Positions 34,448 to 43,542 of a stretch of 44,240 nucleotides of DNA are shown here, piece after piece. The stretch's first letter is position 1; each line of letters opens with the position of its first letter. Below the pieces are notes generated by a model. That model saw nothing but the letters and a program-made list of their open reading frames with translations. It was not told the origin of the DNA and ran no database searches. Source of the DNA: an uncultured Eubacteriales bacterium (GTDB lineage: Bacteria; Bacillota; Clostridia; Oscillospirales; Acutalibacteraceae); contig ONDC01000005.1 in the NCBI GenBank assembly GCA_900316495.1, positions 1-44,240 of the forward strand, read 5' to 3'. Made by a program: the position numbers and the translations under genes.

Positions 34448-34951
34448 TCAGAACGGCAGATCGTCATCGGCTACCGGGGTGAAATCGCCCTCGTCTCCGC
34501 TGCTGTATGAACCTGCGGGTTCATTGTAGGTCGGCTGCGGCTGCTGGGGCTGCTGAGCCGGCGGAGGGGTCATACGGTCATAACGGTCGTAACGGTTGTA
34601 ATCATAGTTGTTCTGCTGATTGGAGCTGTCCCTTTTGCCCTCGGCAAAATAGACCTGATCAGCCACTATGTCCCAGGATCTGCGCTTATTTCCTTCGCGG
34701 TCGGTGTAGCTGCTAACCTGAATACTTCCCTGAACAGCTACCTGCTGCCCCTTGTGGAAGTATTTACTGACGAATTCAGCGGTGCTTCTCCACACAATCA
34801 CATCCAGAAAGTCAGTCTTGCGATCCTGACCCTGACCGGAAAAATCCCTGTCGACAGCCAACGTAAATCTTGCGAATGCGGCGCCGCTCTGCGTTGTGCG
34901 GTAATCGGGGTCGGCAGTGAGTCTGCCCATCAAAATAACACGGTTAAGCAT
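34448..34951 (-). CDS. ssb: Single-stranded DNA-binding protein
   Basis: A 167-residue protein with an N-terminal OB fold (MLNRVILMGRLTADPDYR, FLDVIVWRSTAEFVSKYFHKG in two parts, SYTDREGNKRRSW). A Gln/Pro/Tyr-rich linker leads to the acidic tip DDDLPF that recruits replication and repair enzymes. It coats single-stranded DNA during replication, recombination and repair. The ribosome site GAGGGTGA precedes ATG at 34951. It is the middle gene of rpsF-ssb-rpsR, 18 nt after rpsF. Confidence 0.97.
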   Translation of the reverse strand: MLNRVILMGRLTADPDYRTTQSGAAFARFTLAVDRDFSGQGQDRKTDFLDVIVWRSTAEFVSKYFHKGQQVAVQGSIQVSSYTDREGNKRRSWDIVADQVYFAEGKRDSSNQQNNYDYNRYDRYDRMTPPPAQQPQQPQPTYNEPAGSYSSGDEGDFTPVADDDLPF

Positions 34952-34969
34952 GATGTTTCACCCTCTTGA

Positions 34970-35332
34970 TTACTCAGCGTCTGCTTCGGCTGTCTCGGCA
35001 GCTTCGGTGGTCTTTGCGGGAGCGGGAGCTTCGGACTTCTCGATTCTCTTGACGATAAGGGAACGAAGAACGCCGTCCGTGATGTTGTAAACACGGTCAA
35101 GCTCTGCCGGGAATTCCGCGTCGCAGGTGAAGTTGAAGAGCACGTAGTAGCCCTCAGACTCCTTGTTGATCATGTAAGCGAGCTTGCGCTTGCCCCATTC
35201 CTCAACGCTGTCAAGAGTGGCACCGGTCTCGATCATCTTCCTGAACTTGCCGACTACTTCTGCAATGGCTTCCTCGCCGTTTTTGCAGGACACAATAAGG
35301 ATGGACTCATAAGCTTCTTTCATCTTTTCCAT
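34970..35332 (-). CDS. rpsF: 30S ribosomal protein S6
   Basis: A 120-residue ribosomal protein with the S6 ferredoxin-like fold (YESILIVSCKNGEEAIAEVV, WGKRKLAYMINKESEGYYVL) and an Ala/Glu/Thr-rich C-terminal tail (about 100-120) that is probably disordered. It pairs with S18 on the small subunit. AAGGAGGTGCTGAAAG precedes ATG at 35332, one of the best ribosome sites in the window. It is first gene of the minus-strand operon, preceded by a hairpin leader and a consensus-like promoter. Confidence 0.97.
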   Translation of the reverse strand: MEKMKEAYESILIVSCKNGEEAIAEVVGKFRKMIETGATLDSVEEWGKRKLAYMINKESEGYYVLFNFTCDAEFPAELDRVYNITDGVLRSLIVKRIEKSEAPAPAKTTEAAETAEADAE

Positions 35333-35359
35333 CTTTCAGCACCTCCTTCTGGGCATATG

Positions 35360-35378
35360 GCTCCGTTTCTCTCGGAGC
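35360..35378 (-). promoter_or_regulatory. Leader hairpin of rpsF, possible S6:S18 autoregulatory site
   Basis: GCTCCG/CGGAGC stem (35360-35365 with 35373-35378) with a 7-nt loop lies 15-20 nt before the rpsF ribosome site. Many bacteria control this operon by S6:S18 binding to a leader hairpin; the location fits, but the characteristic CCG loop was not clearly recognised. Confidence 0.35.
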
Positions 35379-35399
35379 AAGCAATCGCGCAACACATCT

Positions 35400-35428
35400 A
35401 TATTAGCACATTCCTGACCGTGTGTCAA
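35400..35428 (-). promoter_or_regulatory. Promoter of the rpsF-ssb-rpsR operon
   Basis: Minus strand TTGACA (complement of 35423-35428), 17-bp spacer, TAATAT (complement of 35400-35405) with TG one base before it (extended -10). Confidence 0.8.
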
Positions 35429-35483
35429 GTGTTTGCACTGATTTTTTTGCATTACAGGTGAAATCTTCATTAAAAATCTACCG

Positions 35484-35520
35484 GAATATTGTTGAAATAT
35501 TCGTGAAAATATGATAATAT
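35484..35520 (+). promoter_or_regulatory. Promoter of the phosphoesterase gene with inverted repeat
   Basis: TTGAAA (35492-35497), 17-bp spacer, TAATAT (35515-35520). GAATATT (35484-35490) and AATATTC (35496-35502) form an inverted repeat around the -35, a possible operator. The start codon lies 60 bp downstream. Confidence 0.65.
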
Positions 35521-35580
35521 CTTACTACAGGATGTTTTCAGCATTATTTTAACGACACAATGAAAGGCGGTAGACACAAA

Positions 35581-36258
35581 ATGATTTTTGTCACAGGTGA
35601 TACTCACATTCCGTTAGACATTTCCAAACTCAATTCAGAGCAGTTTCCCCAGCAGAAGGAACTGACCAAGAACGATTACGTCATCATCTGTGGCGACTTC
35701 GGCGGTGTATGGTACGGAAATGAAAAGGACAACTACTGGCTGAACTGGCTGGAAAAGAAAAACTTTACCACGCTTTTTATAGATGGCAATCATGAGAATT
35801 TTGACGCGTTGTCGCGGTATGAGGAATGCAGCTGGAACGGCGGCAAGGTGCAGTTTATCCGCCCGTCGGTCATTCACCTGATGCGAGGGTACGTCTTTGA
35901 TCTTGAGGGTATGAAGATATTTGCTATGGGCGGCGCGCGTTCGTCAGACAGAATGTTCCGCACAATCGGTGTCTCGTGGTGGCCGCAGGAGATGCCAGAC
36001 GCGGAGGAAATACGCCGCGCGCGTCAGAATCTTGCCATTCACGACAATCAGGTGGACATCATGATCACTCACGACGCGCCAAAATCCATTGCAAGGATGA
36101 TCGATTTTGCCAAATCGGAGGACGACGAGCTGATGCCCTTCTTTGATGAGCTTCGCAACACCGTGGGCTATCGGCACTGGTACTTCGGTCACTTTCATGT
36201 GGACTGGAGGATCGACGATTGCCACACGGTGATTTACAACAAAATTATACAGCTCTGA
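35581..36258 (+). CDS. Calcineurin-like metallophosphoesterase
   Basis: A 225-residue cytoplasmic enzyme of the binuclear-metal phosphoesterase family. All metal-binding blocks are present in order: VTGDTH (residues 4-9), IICGDFGGVW, IDGNHENFD, ITHDAP and GHFHVDW. ATG at 35581 is about 10 nt after AAAGGCGG; an ATG at 35560 is in frame but upstream of that site. Substrate (phosphoprotein, nucleotide or small phosphoester) is unknown. An amidohydrolase follows 18 nt later, so the two are probably co-transcribed. Confidence 0.92.
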   Translation: MIFVTGDTHIPLDISKLNSEQFPQQKELTKNDYVIICGDFGGVWYGNEKDNYWLNWLEKKNFTTLFIDGNHENFDALSRYEECSWNGGKVQFIRPSVIHLMRGYVFDLEGMKIFAMGGARSSDRMFRTIGVSWWPQEMPDAEEIRRARQNLAIHDNQVDIMITHDAPKSIARMIDFAKSEDDELMPFFDELRNTVGYRHWYFGHFHVDWRIDDCHTVIYNKIIQL

Positions 36259-36276
36259 CTATAAAGTGAGGGACGA

Positions 36277-37068
36277 ATGATGATAATAGATTCTCATGTG
36301 CACATAGGCAGTATCGGACGTTTTGACATGAAACCGGAGTACGTTATCGACTCTATGGAACGCTATGGAATAGACTATTCGCTGGTGTCCTCCATCGCCG
36401 GTGTGGAATGCAATGAGGATCACACGCCGTTGCCGGAGAACTGGGCTTACGACCAGTTGAACACCAATGCCGAGGCGCTTGCTTTCGCGCGGGAGAACGA
36501 GGGGAAAATCGGCGTCCTCCCGTGGTGCAGACCCCATACGGAAGGCTTCCGTGATGAATTTGCCCGACTGATCACGGAGAGAAGGAAGTATGTCAAGGGG
36601 CTGAAATTCCACCCGTATTATTCCATGCTTCCCATCACCGCGCCGCAAATCGAGCCGTATCTTGACTTTGCAGCCGCCGAAGGACTGCCTGTGCTGGTGC
36701 ATTCCTCCAACGATGAGTATTCGCAGCCTCGATTTGTTTATGAGGCGGCAAAGGCGCACCCGAACATCAATTTCATCATGGCACATGTCGGACTGATCAC
36801 CGACAACAACGAGGCCATCGAGCTGATCGGTTCCCTACCCAATCTCTACGGTGACACGGCGTGGGTCAAGCCGGAATCGGGACTGAAGCTCATGAAGAAA
36901 TACGGCGCTCACAAGCTGCTTTTCGGCACGGACAATCCCATCGACGGCCCCGACACCTACGCGCATCCCTTCTATAAAACCTACTTCAATGAGTTCCGGA
37001 AATGGGTCACTCCCGATGACTATGAGCTTCTGATGCACGGCAACGCGGAGAGAATATTTCATCTATGA
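36277..37068 (+). CDS. Amidohydrolase-2 family metal-dependent hydrolase
   Basis: A 263-residue TIM-barrel hydrolase or decarboxylase of the amidohydrolase_2 family. The metal motif HVHIG is at residues 7-11; then come GLKFHPYY, LPVLVHSSN, FIMAHVG, and LLFGTDNPI with the catalytic Asp near the C-terminus, followed by ILHGNAERIF-like LMHGNAERIFHL. Such enzymes act on amides, lactones or carboxylates; the substrate is not predictable here. ATG codons at 36277 and 36280 follow GTGAGGGA. It forms a two-gene operon with the phosphoesterase and ends at a terminator. Confidence 0.9.
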   Translation: MMIIDSHVHIGSIGRFDMKPEYVIDSMERYGIDYSLVSSIAGVECNEDHTPLPENWAYDQLNTNAEALAFARENEGKIGVLPWCRPHTEGFRDEFARLITERRKYVKGLKFHPYYSMLPITAPQIEPYLDFAAAEGLPVLVHSSNDEYSQPRFVYEAAKAHPNINFIMAHVGLITDNNEAIELIGSLPNLYGDTAWVKPESGLKLMKKYGAHKLLFGTDNPIDGPDTYAHPFYKTYFNEFRKWVTPDDYELLMHGNAERIFHL

Positions 37069-37077
37069 ATCCTTTAT

Positions 37078-37115
37078 AACGCATGATGCGCATTGCCTGT
37101 CATGCGTTTTGTTTA
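37078..37115 (+). terminator. Terminator of the phosphoesterase-amidohydrolase operon
   Basis: 9-bp stem AACGCATGA (37078-37086) / TCATGCGTT (37100-37108) followed by TTGTTTATT. Confidence 0.8.
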
Positions 37116-37160
37116 TTATACAATTTTTATAAAATATTGCGTTGAATTCAATAAAAATTA

Positions 37161-37189
37161 TTGACACAATTCGTTGAATATGGTATAAT
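37161..37189 (+). promoter_or_regulatory. Promoter of the MFS transporter gene
   Basis: TTGACA (37161-37166), 17-bp spacer, TATAAT (37184-37189), a full consensus; start codon 54 bp downstream. Confidence 0.9.
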
Positions 37190-37243
37190 TGTAAACGATT
37201 TATTTCGGCGTTCTTTTGCGCTGCGAAGGAAGGTTCTTGACAG

Positions 37244-38689
37244 ATGAAAATCAAGCTCAATTACAAACGGACATTTTTTGCGGGTATGGCGTTCTTCCTG
37301 ATCTGCATGTTCTGGCAGGCGTATGACACGATTATTCCACTCGTGCTGACGTACAAGTTCCACATGACCCAAACGCTCTCTGGCAGTATTATGGCGATTG
37401 ACAACATTCTCGCTCTTTTCATGCTGCCGCTTTTCGGCAAGCTGTCGGATAAATGCAACACCAGGCTCGGACGCCGCACTCCGTTTATTCTGGTCGGCAC
37501 CATTATCGCCGTCGCGCTGTTCGCGCTGCTGCCGTTCATCGACTCCCTGATGTATTTTGTCATCACACTGGTGGCCATGCTGATCGCTATGGCGGTTTTC
37601 CGCTCGCCTGCCGTCGCCCTTATGCCTGATATTACGGTCAAGCCGCTCCGCTCCAAGGCCAACGCGGTCATCAACCTGATGGGTACCATCGGCGGCATTA
37701 TTGCCCTGGCTTTCGGCATTCTCTTTGCCACGAAGGAAATCAAGAACATGGACGACGCCTACATGCATTCCAATTTTTACTATTATTTTATCGCGGTAGC
37801 GTCAGCTATGCTGATTTCGCTTGTCATCTATCTGCTCTTTGTACGTGAAAACCGCTTTGCCCGTGATATGCAGGAGCAGAGCAGAGCGCTGGGACTGGAC
37901 GAGGAGATCACGACCTACGATTCCGGCGACGAGGAAGCGGAGGCTGCGGCACAGGCGGAAGGCGACAGAAAGCTGACAAAGGGAGAGCTTTGTTCGCTGA
38001 TCTTCCTGCTTGCGTCTATCTTCATGTGGTACATGGGGTACAACGCTGTTACGTCAAAGTATTCTGTCTACGCTTCGCATATCCTGCACAAGGACTATGC
38101 CCTGACGCTGATGATCGCAAATGCCGCCGGATTGGTCTCCTTCCTGCCGGTGGGTATCATCGCCTCCAAGCGCGGACGCAAAAAGACCATTCTGGCGGGC
38201 GTTCTTATGATGGTGGCCGCCTTCGGCAGCATGTCTTTTGTGACGGCTGATACACCCATCGCTGTGATGTATGTACTCTTTGCTCTCGCCGGAATCGGCT
38301 GGGCTTCCATCAACGTCAACTCCTTCCCGATGGTGGTGGAGCTTTGCACCGGTTCCAACACGGGTCTTTACACCGGCTACTACTACACCGCATCCATGGC
38401 GGCGCAGGTTGTCACGCCTATCTTCTCCGGCTGGCTGATGGATATGCTGGGTCTCAAGATTCTCTGTCCCTATGCGGCGCTGTTCAGCGCGATTGCCTTC
38501 TTCACCATGCTGCCCGTGCGCCACGGCGATGTTCTGGAATCACGTCTGGAGCAGACCGCCGGGAAGCCGGAGGCGATTGAAGCGGACGGGACAGCCGCAA
38601 CGTCAGAGACGGCTGATGAGATGGCCGGAGTGCCTGACGCGGCAATCATCGCCAATGAAATTGCCGAAATAACGGAAGCGAAAAAATAG
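37244..38689 (+). CDS. MFS transporter (SLC45/GPH-like sugar symporter type)
   Basis: A 481-residue membrane protein with about 12 membrane segments in two halves joined by an acidic cytoplasmic loop (DSGDEEAEAAAQAEGD, near 225-240). The motif GKLSDKCNTRLGRRTPFI after the second segment is the loop 2-3 signature of MFS and GPH-like carriers; SLC45-type relatives move sugars with protons. An acidic, Ala/Glu-rich C-terminal tail of about 55 residues is probably disordered. ATG at 37244 follows GAAGGAAGG. It is monocistronic with a consensus promoter and a bidirectional terminator behind it. Substrate unknown; sugar is an inference from family. Confidence 0.9.
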   Translation: MKIKLNYKRTFFAGMAFFLICMFWQAYDTIIPLVLTYKFHMTQTLSGSIMAIDNILALFMLPLFGKLSDKCNTRLGRRTPFILVGTIIAVALFALLPFIDSLMYFVITLVAMLIAMAVFRSPAVALMPDITVKPLRSKANAVINLMGTIGGIIALAFGILFATKEIKNMDDAYMHSNFYYYFIAVASAMLISLVIYLLFVRENRFARDMQEQSRALGLDEEITTYDSGDEEAEAAAQAEGDRKLTKGELCSLIFLLASIFMWYMGYNAVTSKYSVYASHILHKDYALTLMIANAAGLVSFLPVGIIASKRGRKKTILAGVLMMVAAFGSMSFVTADTPIAVMYVLFALAGIGWASINVNSFPMVVELCTGSNTGLYTGYYYTASMAAQVVTPIFSGWLMDMLGLKILCPYAALFSAIAFFTMLPVRHGDVLESRLEQTAGKPEAIEADGTAATSETADEMAGVPDAAIIANEIAEITEAKK

Positions 38690-38756
38690 TCTGCTGACGG
38701 CGTAATCCGCCAACACGGAGATACGTCAGAGACCCTCCGCTGTTTCAAAACCGAAT

Positions 38757-38819
38757 AAAAAGAGCGCGGCGCGACCGGATTCTGTAGAAAAAGAATACCG
38801 GCTGCGCCGCGCTTTTTTC
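38757..38819. terminator. Bidirectional terminator between the MFS and ABC genes
   Basis: AGCGCGGCGC (38763-38772) pairs with GCGCCGCGCT (38804-38813), with CCGG/CCGG inside, flanked by AAAAA (38757-38761) and TTTTTT (38813-38818). It serves both convergent genes. A weaker stem CTGACG/CGTCAG lies upstream (38693-38729). Confidence 0.9.
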
Positions 38820-38822
38820 GAT

Positions 38823-40503
38823 TCAACTGTTCCGGAACTGCAGCTCGTACAGCTCCCTGTAGGTGCCGTTTCCCTTCATCAGCTCGTCGTGGGTGCCTGA
38901 TTCTGTGATCCTGCCGCCGGTGACGACTGCGATATGATCGGCGTTGCGTATGGTGGAAAGCCTGTGGGCAACCACCAATGTGGTGCGCCCCTTGCAAAGC
39001 TCGTCGAGCGATTGCTGTATCAGCACCTCGGTGGTGTTGTCAAGCGCGCTTGTCGCTTCGTCAAGAATGAGAATGGAGGGGTTCTTTAAAAACACGCGGG
39101 CAATGGAAACGCGCTGCTTCTGACCGCCGGAGAGCCGGATGCCGCGTTCCCCTATTTCGGTGTCATAGCCATCCGGCAGACCGCTCACGAATTCGTGGAG
39201 ATTTGCCTTTTTTGCCGCGTCAAGGATCTGTTCGTCGGTTGCTTCAGGATTGCCGTAGGCGATGTTGTCGCGGATAGTGCCGGCAAAGAGGAACACGTCC
39301 TGCTGCACAATGCCGATGTTGCGGCGGAGCGACTCCATTGTAACGCGTCTGATGTCCTTTCCGTCTATCAGGATGCTGCCGTCATTTTCTCCGAGCCGGT
39401 AGAAGCGGGGAATCAGGTGACAGATCGTCGTCTTGCCTCCGCCGGACCAATACGTCGCGCCTGCCGTCCTTTTCGTAGGAAAAGCTCACGTCCCGCAGCT
39501 CGATTTCTCCCTGAACCTCGCCTATGTCCACGGCTCCCGGATCATCCTGCTCCTCCGGTATATCCATGATCTCGATGAATCTGCGGAAGCCGGTCGCGCC
39601 GTTCTGCCATTGCTCCATGAACTGAATCAACGTCTGCACCGGCGCGATAAAGAGATTGACCGACACGATAAAGGTAGAGTATTCGCCGAAGTTGATGCTG
39701 CCCTTGTAAAGAAACAGTCCTCCGGCAATCAGGATAATGACGTTGAACACGTCGGTAATGAACGAGGTGGCGGAGTGGAATTTGCCCATCGCGCTGTATG
39801 AGCTGGCGCACGCGTCGATGTACATCTGATTGCCGACCTCGAATTTCTCCTGTTCCCGCGCGGCATTGGTATAAGCCTTGGTAACTCTCACGCCGGTGAT
39901 GGAGCTTTCGAGCGCCGCGTTGATGACGGCGTTGCTCTTGCGGCGCTCCTTGAAGGCGTCCCGCATTTTCTTCCTGAGACGGATCGACACGGCGGTGAGC
40001 AGCGGCACACAGGCAAAAATAATGAGCGTCAGCCAGACGTTAATGGTACAGAGATAGCCGAAGCTGAGCAGAATCATCACAGTGCAGGTCAGCAGATTCT
40101 CCGGACCGTGATGCGCCAGCTCGCTGACCTCGAAGAGGTCGTTGGTCATGCGGGTCATGATCGCGCCGGTTTCGTGGTCGTCGAAAAAGGAGAAGGGCAG
40201 CCGTTCGAGATGGGCGAACAGCTCCCGACGCATTTGCGCCTGCATATAGGTTCCCACCATGTGCCCCTGATACTGCACGAAATAGCGCAGCAGCATCCTC
40301 ACGAGGTAGAGTAGCAGCACGACGCTTCCGGCAATGAGGATGGAGCGGTAGGCGCGGTTGGGAATGAAATCGTTCAGCAGCCGGTTGGTCATGACGGGAT
40401 AGACCATTCCTAAAAGCGAGATGAGCAGAGACGCCGCCATGTCCGCCCCGAACAGCAGCTTGTGCGGACGGTAGTACGCGATAAACCTTTTGACCAAATG
40501 CAT
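38823..40503 (-). pseudogene. ABC exporter (membrane + ATPase), broken by a small deletion before Walker A
   Basis: A homodimer-type ABC exporter half. The membrane domain (six segments, about residues 15-310 from 40503) and the start of the ATPase domain ([18 protein letters not shown]) are in one frame, which then runs out into an Arg-rich tail ending at 39382. The ATPase continues in another frame from SGGGKTT (about 39446 leftward) through [26 protein letters not shown] and VVAHRLSTI to a stop at 38823. Between DVL and SGGGKTT about 18 residues normally present (the strand before Walker A and its GPS lead-in) are missing, so some 53-56 bp were lost, not one base. The start is ATG at 40503 (3 nt after GGGAGG) or TTG at 40497 (9 nt). 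The protein cannot bind ATP normally as read. Confidence 0.85.
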
Positions 40504-40571
40504 CAGCCTCCCGTAAATGATTGTTGTGTGTCTATTATACCATAAGGAGGATGAATTTGGCAAGGATGAAA

Positions 40572-40605
40572 ATGATCCGACGAAGGGAATGATTCGACGA
40601 AGGGA
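40572..40605 (+). repeat. Two 17-bp tandem repeats upstream of the uvrB promoter
   Basis: ATGATCCGACGAAGGGA (40572-40588) is followed at once by ATGATTCGACGAAGGGA (40589-40605), one mismatch. They end 22 bp before the uvrB -35 and might bind a regulator. Confidence 0.6.
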
Positions 40606-40626
40606 CAAGAATATTTTTAATTCGTA

Positions 40627-40655
40627 TTGAATGAAATAAAACAATGTGGTATAAT
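40627..40655 (+). promoter_or_regulatory. Promoter of uvrB
   Basis: TTGAAT (40627-40632), 17-bp spacer, TATAAT (40650-40655). No LexA-type operator was recognised over it. Confidence 0.75.
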
Positions 40656-40706
40656 ATAATAGTTACGCAATCGGCAGCTTGCTGAGGGAATGGGAGGATG
40701 AAAAGC

Positions 40707-42674
40707 ATGGACAAATTCAAGCTGATTTCAGATTACAAGCCGACGGGCGACCAGCCGGAGGCAATCGCCGCGCTGGTGGACGGGCTGAAAAAGGGGTATC
40801 ACGAACAGGCGCTTCTCGGCGTTACCGGCAGCGGCAAGACCTTCACCATGGCGAACGTCATCGCGCAGATGAACAAGCCGACCCTCGTGCTGGCGCACAA
40901 CAAGGTGCTGGCGGCGCAGCTCTGCAACGAGTTCCGCGAGTTCTTTCCGGAAAACGCGGTGGAATTCTTTGTCAGCTATTACGACTACTATCAGCCGGAA
41001 TCCTACATTCCCACCACCGACACCTACATCGAGAAGGATTCCTCCATCAACGACGAGATCGATCGCCTGCGCCATTCCGCAACCTCCGCCCTCTCCGAGC
41101 GTCGGGACGTAATTATCGTCGCCTCGGTTTCCTGCATTTACAGCATGGGCGACCCGATCGACTACCGCAACATGGTGCTTTCGCTCCGTCCCGGCATGGA
41201 AAAGAGCCGCGACGACGTGATCAAAAAGCTCGCGGAAATTCAGTACAGCCGCAACGACATTGAATTCGCCCGCAATACCTTCCGCGTGCGGGGCGACGTG
41301 GTGGAGGTATTTACCTCCTATTCCAAGGAAACGGTGATACGCATCGAATTTTTCGGCGACGAGATCGACCGCCTGTCCGAGATTAATTACGTCACCGGCG
41401 AGCTGAAGGGCGTACTCAGCCACATCGCCATTTATCCCGCCTCGCATTACATTGTCCCCGAGGAAAAGATGGGAAGAGCAATGGACGAGATTCAGGACGA
41501 GCTGCGGGAGCGCATTCAGTATTTCAAACAGAACAACAAGCTGATAGAGGCACAGCGCATCGAGCAGCGCGTCACTTACGACATGGAAATGCTCATGGAG
41601 GTGGGCTTCTGCCCCGGCATCGAGAATTATTCCCGCGTCCTTTCCGGCAGAGCGGCGGGAACGCCCCCCTTCACGCTGATCGACTACTTCCCGGACGACT
41701 TCCTTCTTTTCGTGGACGAATCGCACGTCAGTCTGCCGCAGGTGCGGGCGATGTACGCCGGCGACCACGCCCGCAAGAAGAACCTCATTGATTACGGCTT
41801 CCGTCTGCCCTCAGCGTATGACAACCGCCCGCTGACCTTCGACGAATTTTATTCCCACATCAATCAGGCGATTTACATCAGCGCGACGCCCGGTCCGTTT
41901 GAGAGGGAACACGCGGAGCAGATCGTGGAGCAGGTCATCCGACCGACCGGACTGGTCGACCCGGAAATCTCCGTCCGTCCCACCGAAGGGCAGATCGACG
42001 ACCTCATTTCCGAGATCAACGCCCGCGCCGAAAAGGGCTTCCGCACGCTGGTGACGACGCTCACCAAAAAGATGGCGGAGGACCTCACCGACTACATGGA
42101 TTCTCTCGGAATGCGCGTGCGCTATCTTCATCACGACATTGACACGGTGGAGCGCATGGAGATCATCCGCGATCTGCGTCTCGGCGAATTCGATACGCTG
42201 GTGGGAATCAACCTGCTGCGCGAAGGGCTGGACATTCCCGAGGTGTCGCTCGTGGCGATTCTTGACGCGGACAAGGAGGGCTTTCTGAGAAGCGAGACCT
42301 CCTTGATACAGACCATAGGCAGAGCCGCCAGAAACGCGGAAGGACAGGTCATCATGTACGCCGACAGCGTTACGCCCTCCATGGAACGCGCCATCACCGA
42401 AACCCAGCGCCGCCGGGATATTCAGATGAAATACAATGAGGAACACGGCATTACCCCCAAGACCATCATCAAGAAGGTCGCCGATGTGATCGAAATTACC
42501 CAGCACGGCGAGGACGGCAAGCGGGAGAAACTCGGCAAGAAGCTCACCAAGTCGGAGCGGGAACACCTTATCAACGAGCTGACCAAGCAGATGAAGCAGG
42601 CGGCAAAGCTGCTCGACTTTGAACAGGCGGCGTATCTGCGCGACAGGATCAGGGAATTGCAGGGAAACAAGTAG
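40707..42674 (+). CDS. uvrB: Excinuclease ABC subunit B
   Basis: Central subunit of nucleotide excision repair: a helicase-fold ATPase that receives damaged DNA from UvrA and positions UvrC. The 655 residues show [15 protein letters not shown] (Walker A, residues 37-51), the beta-hairpin region [13 protein letters not shown], and the DEAD-box-like [10 protein letters not shown]. Helicase motifs follow ([35 protein letters not shown]), and a C-terminal UVR domain ends it ([17 protein letters not shown]). ATG at 40707 is 9 nt after GGGAGG (40692-40697); ATG at 40698 directly abuts the site. It is followed by an AAA ATPase gene and uvrA on the same strand. Confidence 0.97.
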   Translation: MDKFKLISDYKPTGDQPEAIAALVDGLKKGYHEQALLGVTGSGKTFTMANVIAQMNKPTLVLAHNKVLAAQLCNEFREFFPENAVEFFVSYYDYYQPESYIPTTDTYIEKDSSINDEIDRLRHSATSALSERRDVIIVASVSCIYSMGDPIDYRNMVLSLRPGMEKSRDDVIKKLAEIQYSRNDIEFARNTFRVRGDVVEVFTSYSKETVIRIEFFGDEIDRLSEINYVTGELKGVLSHIAIYPASHYIVPEEKMGRAMDEIQDELRERIQYFKQNNKLIEAQRIEQRVTYDMEMLMEVGFCPGIENYSRVLSGRAAGTPPFTLIDYFPDDFLLFVDESHVSLPQVRAMYAGDHARKKNLIDYGFRLPSAYDNRPLTFDEFYSHINQAIYISATPGPFEREHAEQIVEQVIRPTGLVDPEISVRPTEGQIDDLISEINARAEKGFRTLVTTLTKKMAEDLTDYMDSLGMRVRYLHHDIDTVERMEIIRDLRLGEFDTLVGINLLREGLDIPEVSLVAILDADKEGFLRSETSLIQTIGRAARNAEGQVIMYADSVTPSMERAITETQRRRDIQMKYNEEHGITPKTIIKKVADVIEITQHGEDGKREKLGKKLTKSEREHLINELTKQMKQAAKLLDFEQAAYLRDRIRELQGNK

Positions 42675-42700
42675 AGAAAAAAACAGAGAATAAAAAAAGG

Positions 42701-42718
42701 AAGGCGCGTTCGCGCCTT
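42701..42718 (+). other. GC-rich hairpin between uvrB and the AAA ATPase gene
   Basis: AAGGCGCG-TT-CGCGCCTT palindrome, preceded by AAAAAAA and followed by GGAA rather than T. It is not a plus-strand terminator; it could act as an mRNA-processing or stability element just before the next ribosome site. Confidence 0.5.
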
Positions 42719-42736
42719 GGAATGCAGGGGGAAGAT

Positions 42737-43492
42737 ATGCCGGCTCACGAAAAGTACGTCAAATCCATCTATCTTAAATCGCCGCCGCCCGCAGGGTCGT
42801 ATCTTTCCGAGCTACCGGTGATCAGAAACCTGAGTCGCATCGGACAGCTAACCTTCACGTCGCCGGTCGCCTTTCTGGTGGGCGAAAACGGCACGGGCAA
42901 GTCCACCCTTCTTGAGGCGGTCGCGCTGTCGATGGGCTTCAATGCCGAGGGAGGCTCGCGGAATTTCCGCTTCTCCACCGCCGATACCGTTTCGGAATTG
43001 AGCAATTATCTCACAGTTGTCAAGGGAGTGCGTCCGCGGGACGGCTTCTTCCTGAGAGCCGAGAGCTTTTATAATGTCGCGTCGTATATCGACCGGATGG
43101 ATGACGAGCCTTCATTCGGCGCGCGTCTCATCGACAGCTATGGCGGTGTTTCGCTGCACGAGCAATCTCACGGCGAGAGCTTTCTCGCGCTGGTGAAAAA
43201 CCGCTTCGGCGGGAACGGCGTTTATCTTCTTGACGAGCCGGAAGCAGCTCTCTCCCCGTCGCGCCTGATGACACTGATGGTGCTGATAAAGGAGCTGGTG
43301 GAAAAGGATTCTCAATTCATTATTGCCACCCATTCCCCTATGCTCATGGCGTTCCCCGGCGCGCAGGTGATCGAACTGACCGACGGCGACATTCGAACGG
43401 TCTCCTACCGTCAGACGGAGCATTTTCAGCTTACCAGACGATTCCTTGACAACCCTGAGAAAATGCTCCGGATGCTTTTTGATGAACAATGA
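42737..43492 (+). CDS. AAA family ATPase (SMC/ABC-like predicted ATPase)
   Basis: A 251-residue soluble ATPase with an ABC/SMC-type nucleotide-binding fold: Walker A GENGTGKST (49-57), a signature-like SHGES (144-148), Walker B VYLLDEPEAAL (162-172) and the H-loop ATHSP (H199). There is no membrane segment and no long coiled coil. Small stand-alone ATPases of this kind (COG3910-like) have no firmly known function. ATG at 42737 follows AGGGGGA (42726-42732). It lies 62 nt after uvrB and about 50 nt before uvrA, on the same strand, which suggests co-expression with excision repair; a direct role is only inferred. Confidence 0.88.
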   Translation: MPAHEKYVKSIYLKSPPPAGSYLSELPVIRNLSRIGQLTFTSPVAFLVGENGTGKSTLLEAVALSMGFNAEGGSRNFRFSTADTVSELSNYLTVVKGVRPRDGFFLRAESFYNVASYIDRMDDEPSFGARLIDSYGGVSLHEQSHGESFLALVKNRFGGNGVYLLDEPEAALSPSRLMTLMVLIKELVEKDSQFIIATHSPMLMAFPGAQVIELTDGDIRTVSYRQTEHFQLTRRFLDNPEKMLRMLFDEQ

Positions 43493-43542
43493 ATTCCGAT
43501 ATTTCGTTACAATTAACCCCGTTCAGGAGGAACTAAACAAAC

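Noticed and set aside
40504..40644. Longer N-terminus of the ABC exporter
   Set aside because: The extra codons precede a GGGAGG ribosome site at 40507-40512 and encode no membrane-domain sequence typical of the family.
42701..42718. Terminator after uvrB
   Set aside because: The hairpin is followed by GGAA rather than a T-run on the plus strand, so termination between uvrB and the AAA ATPase gene is not supported.
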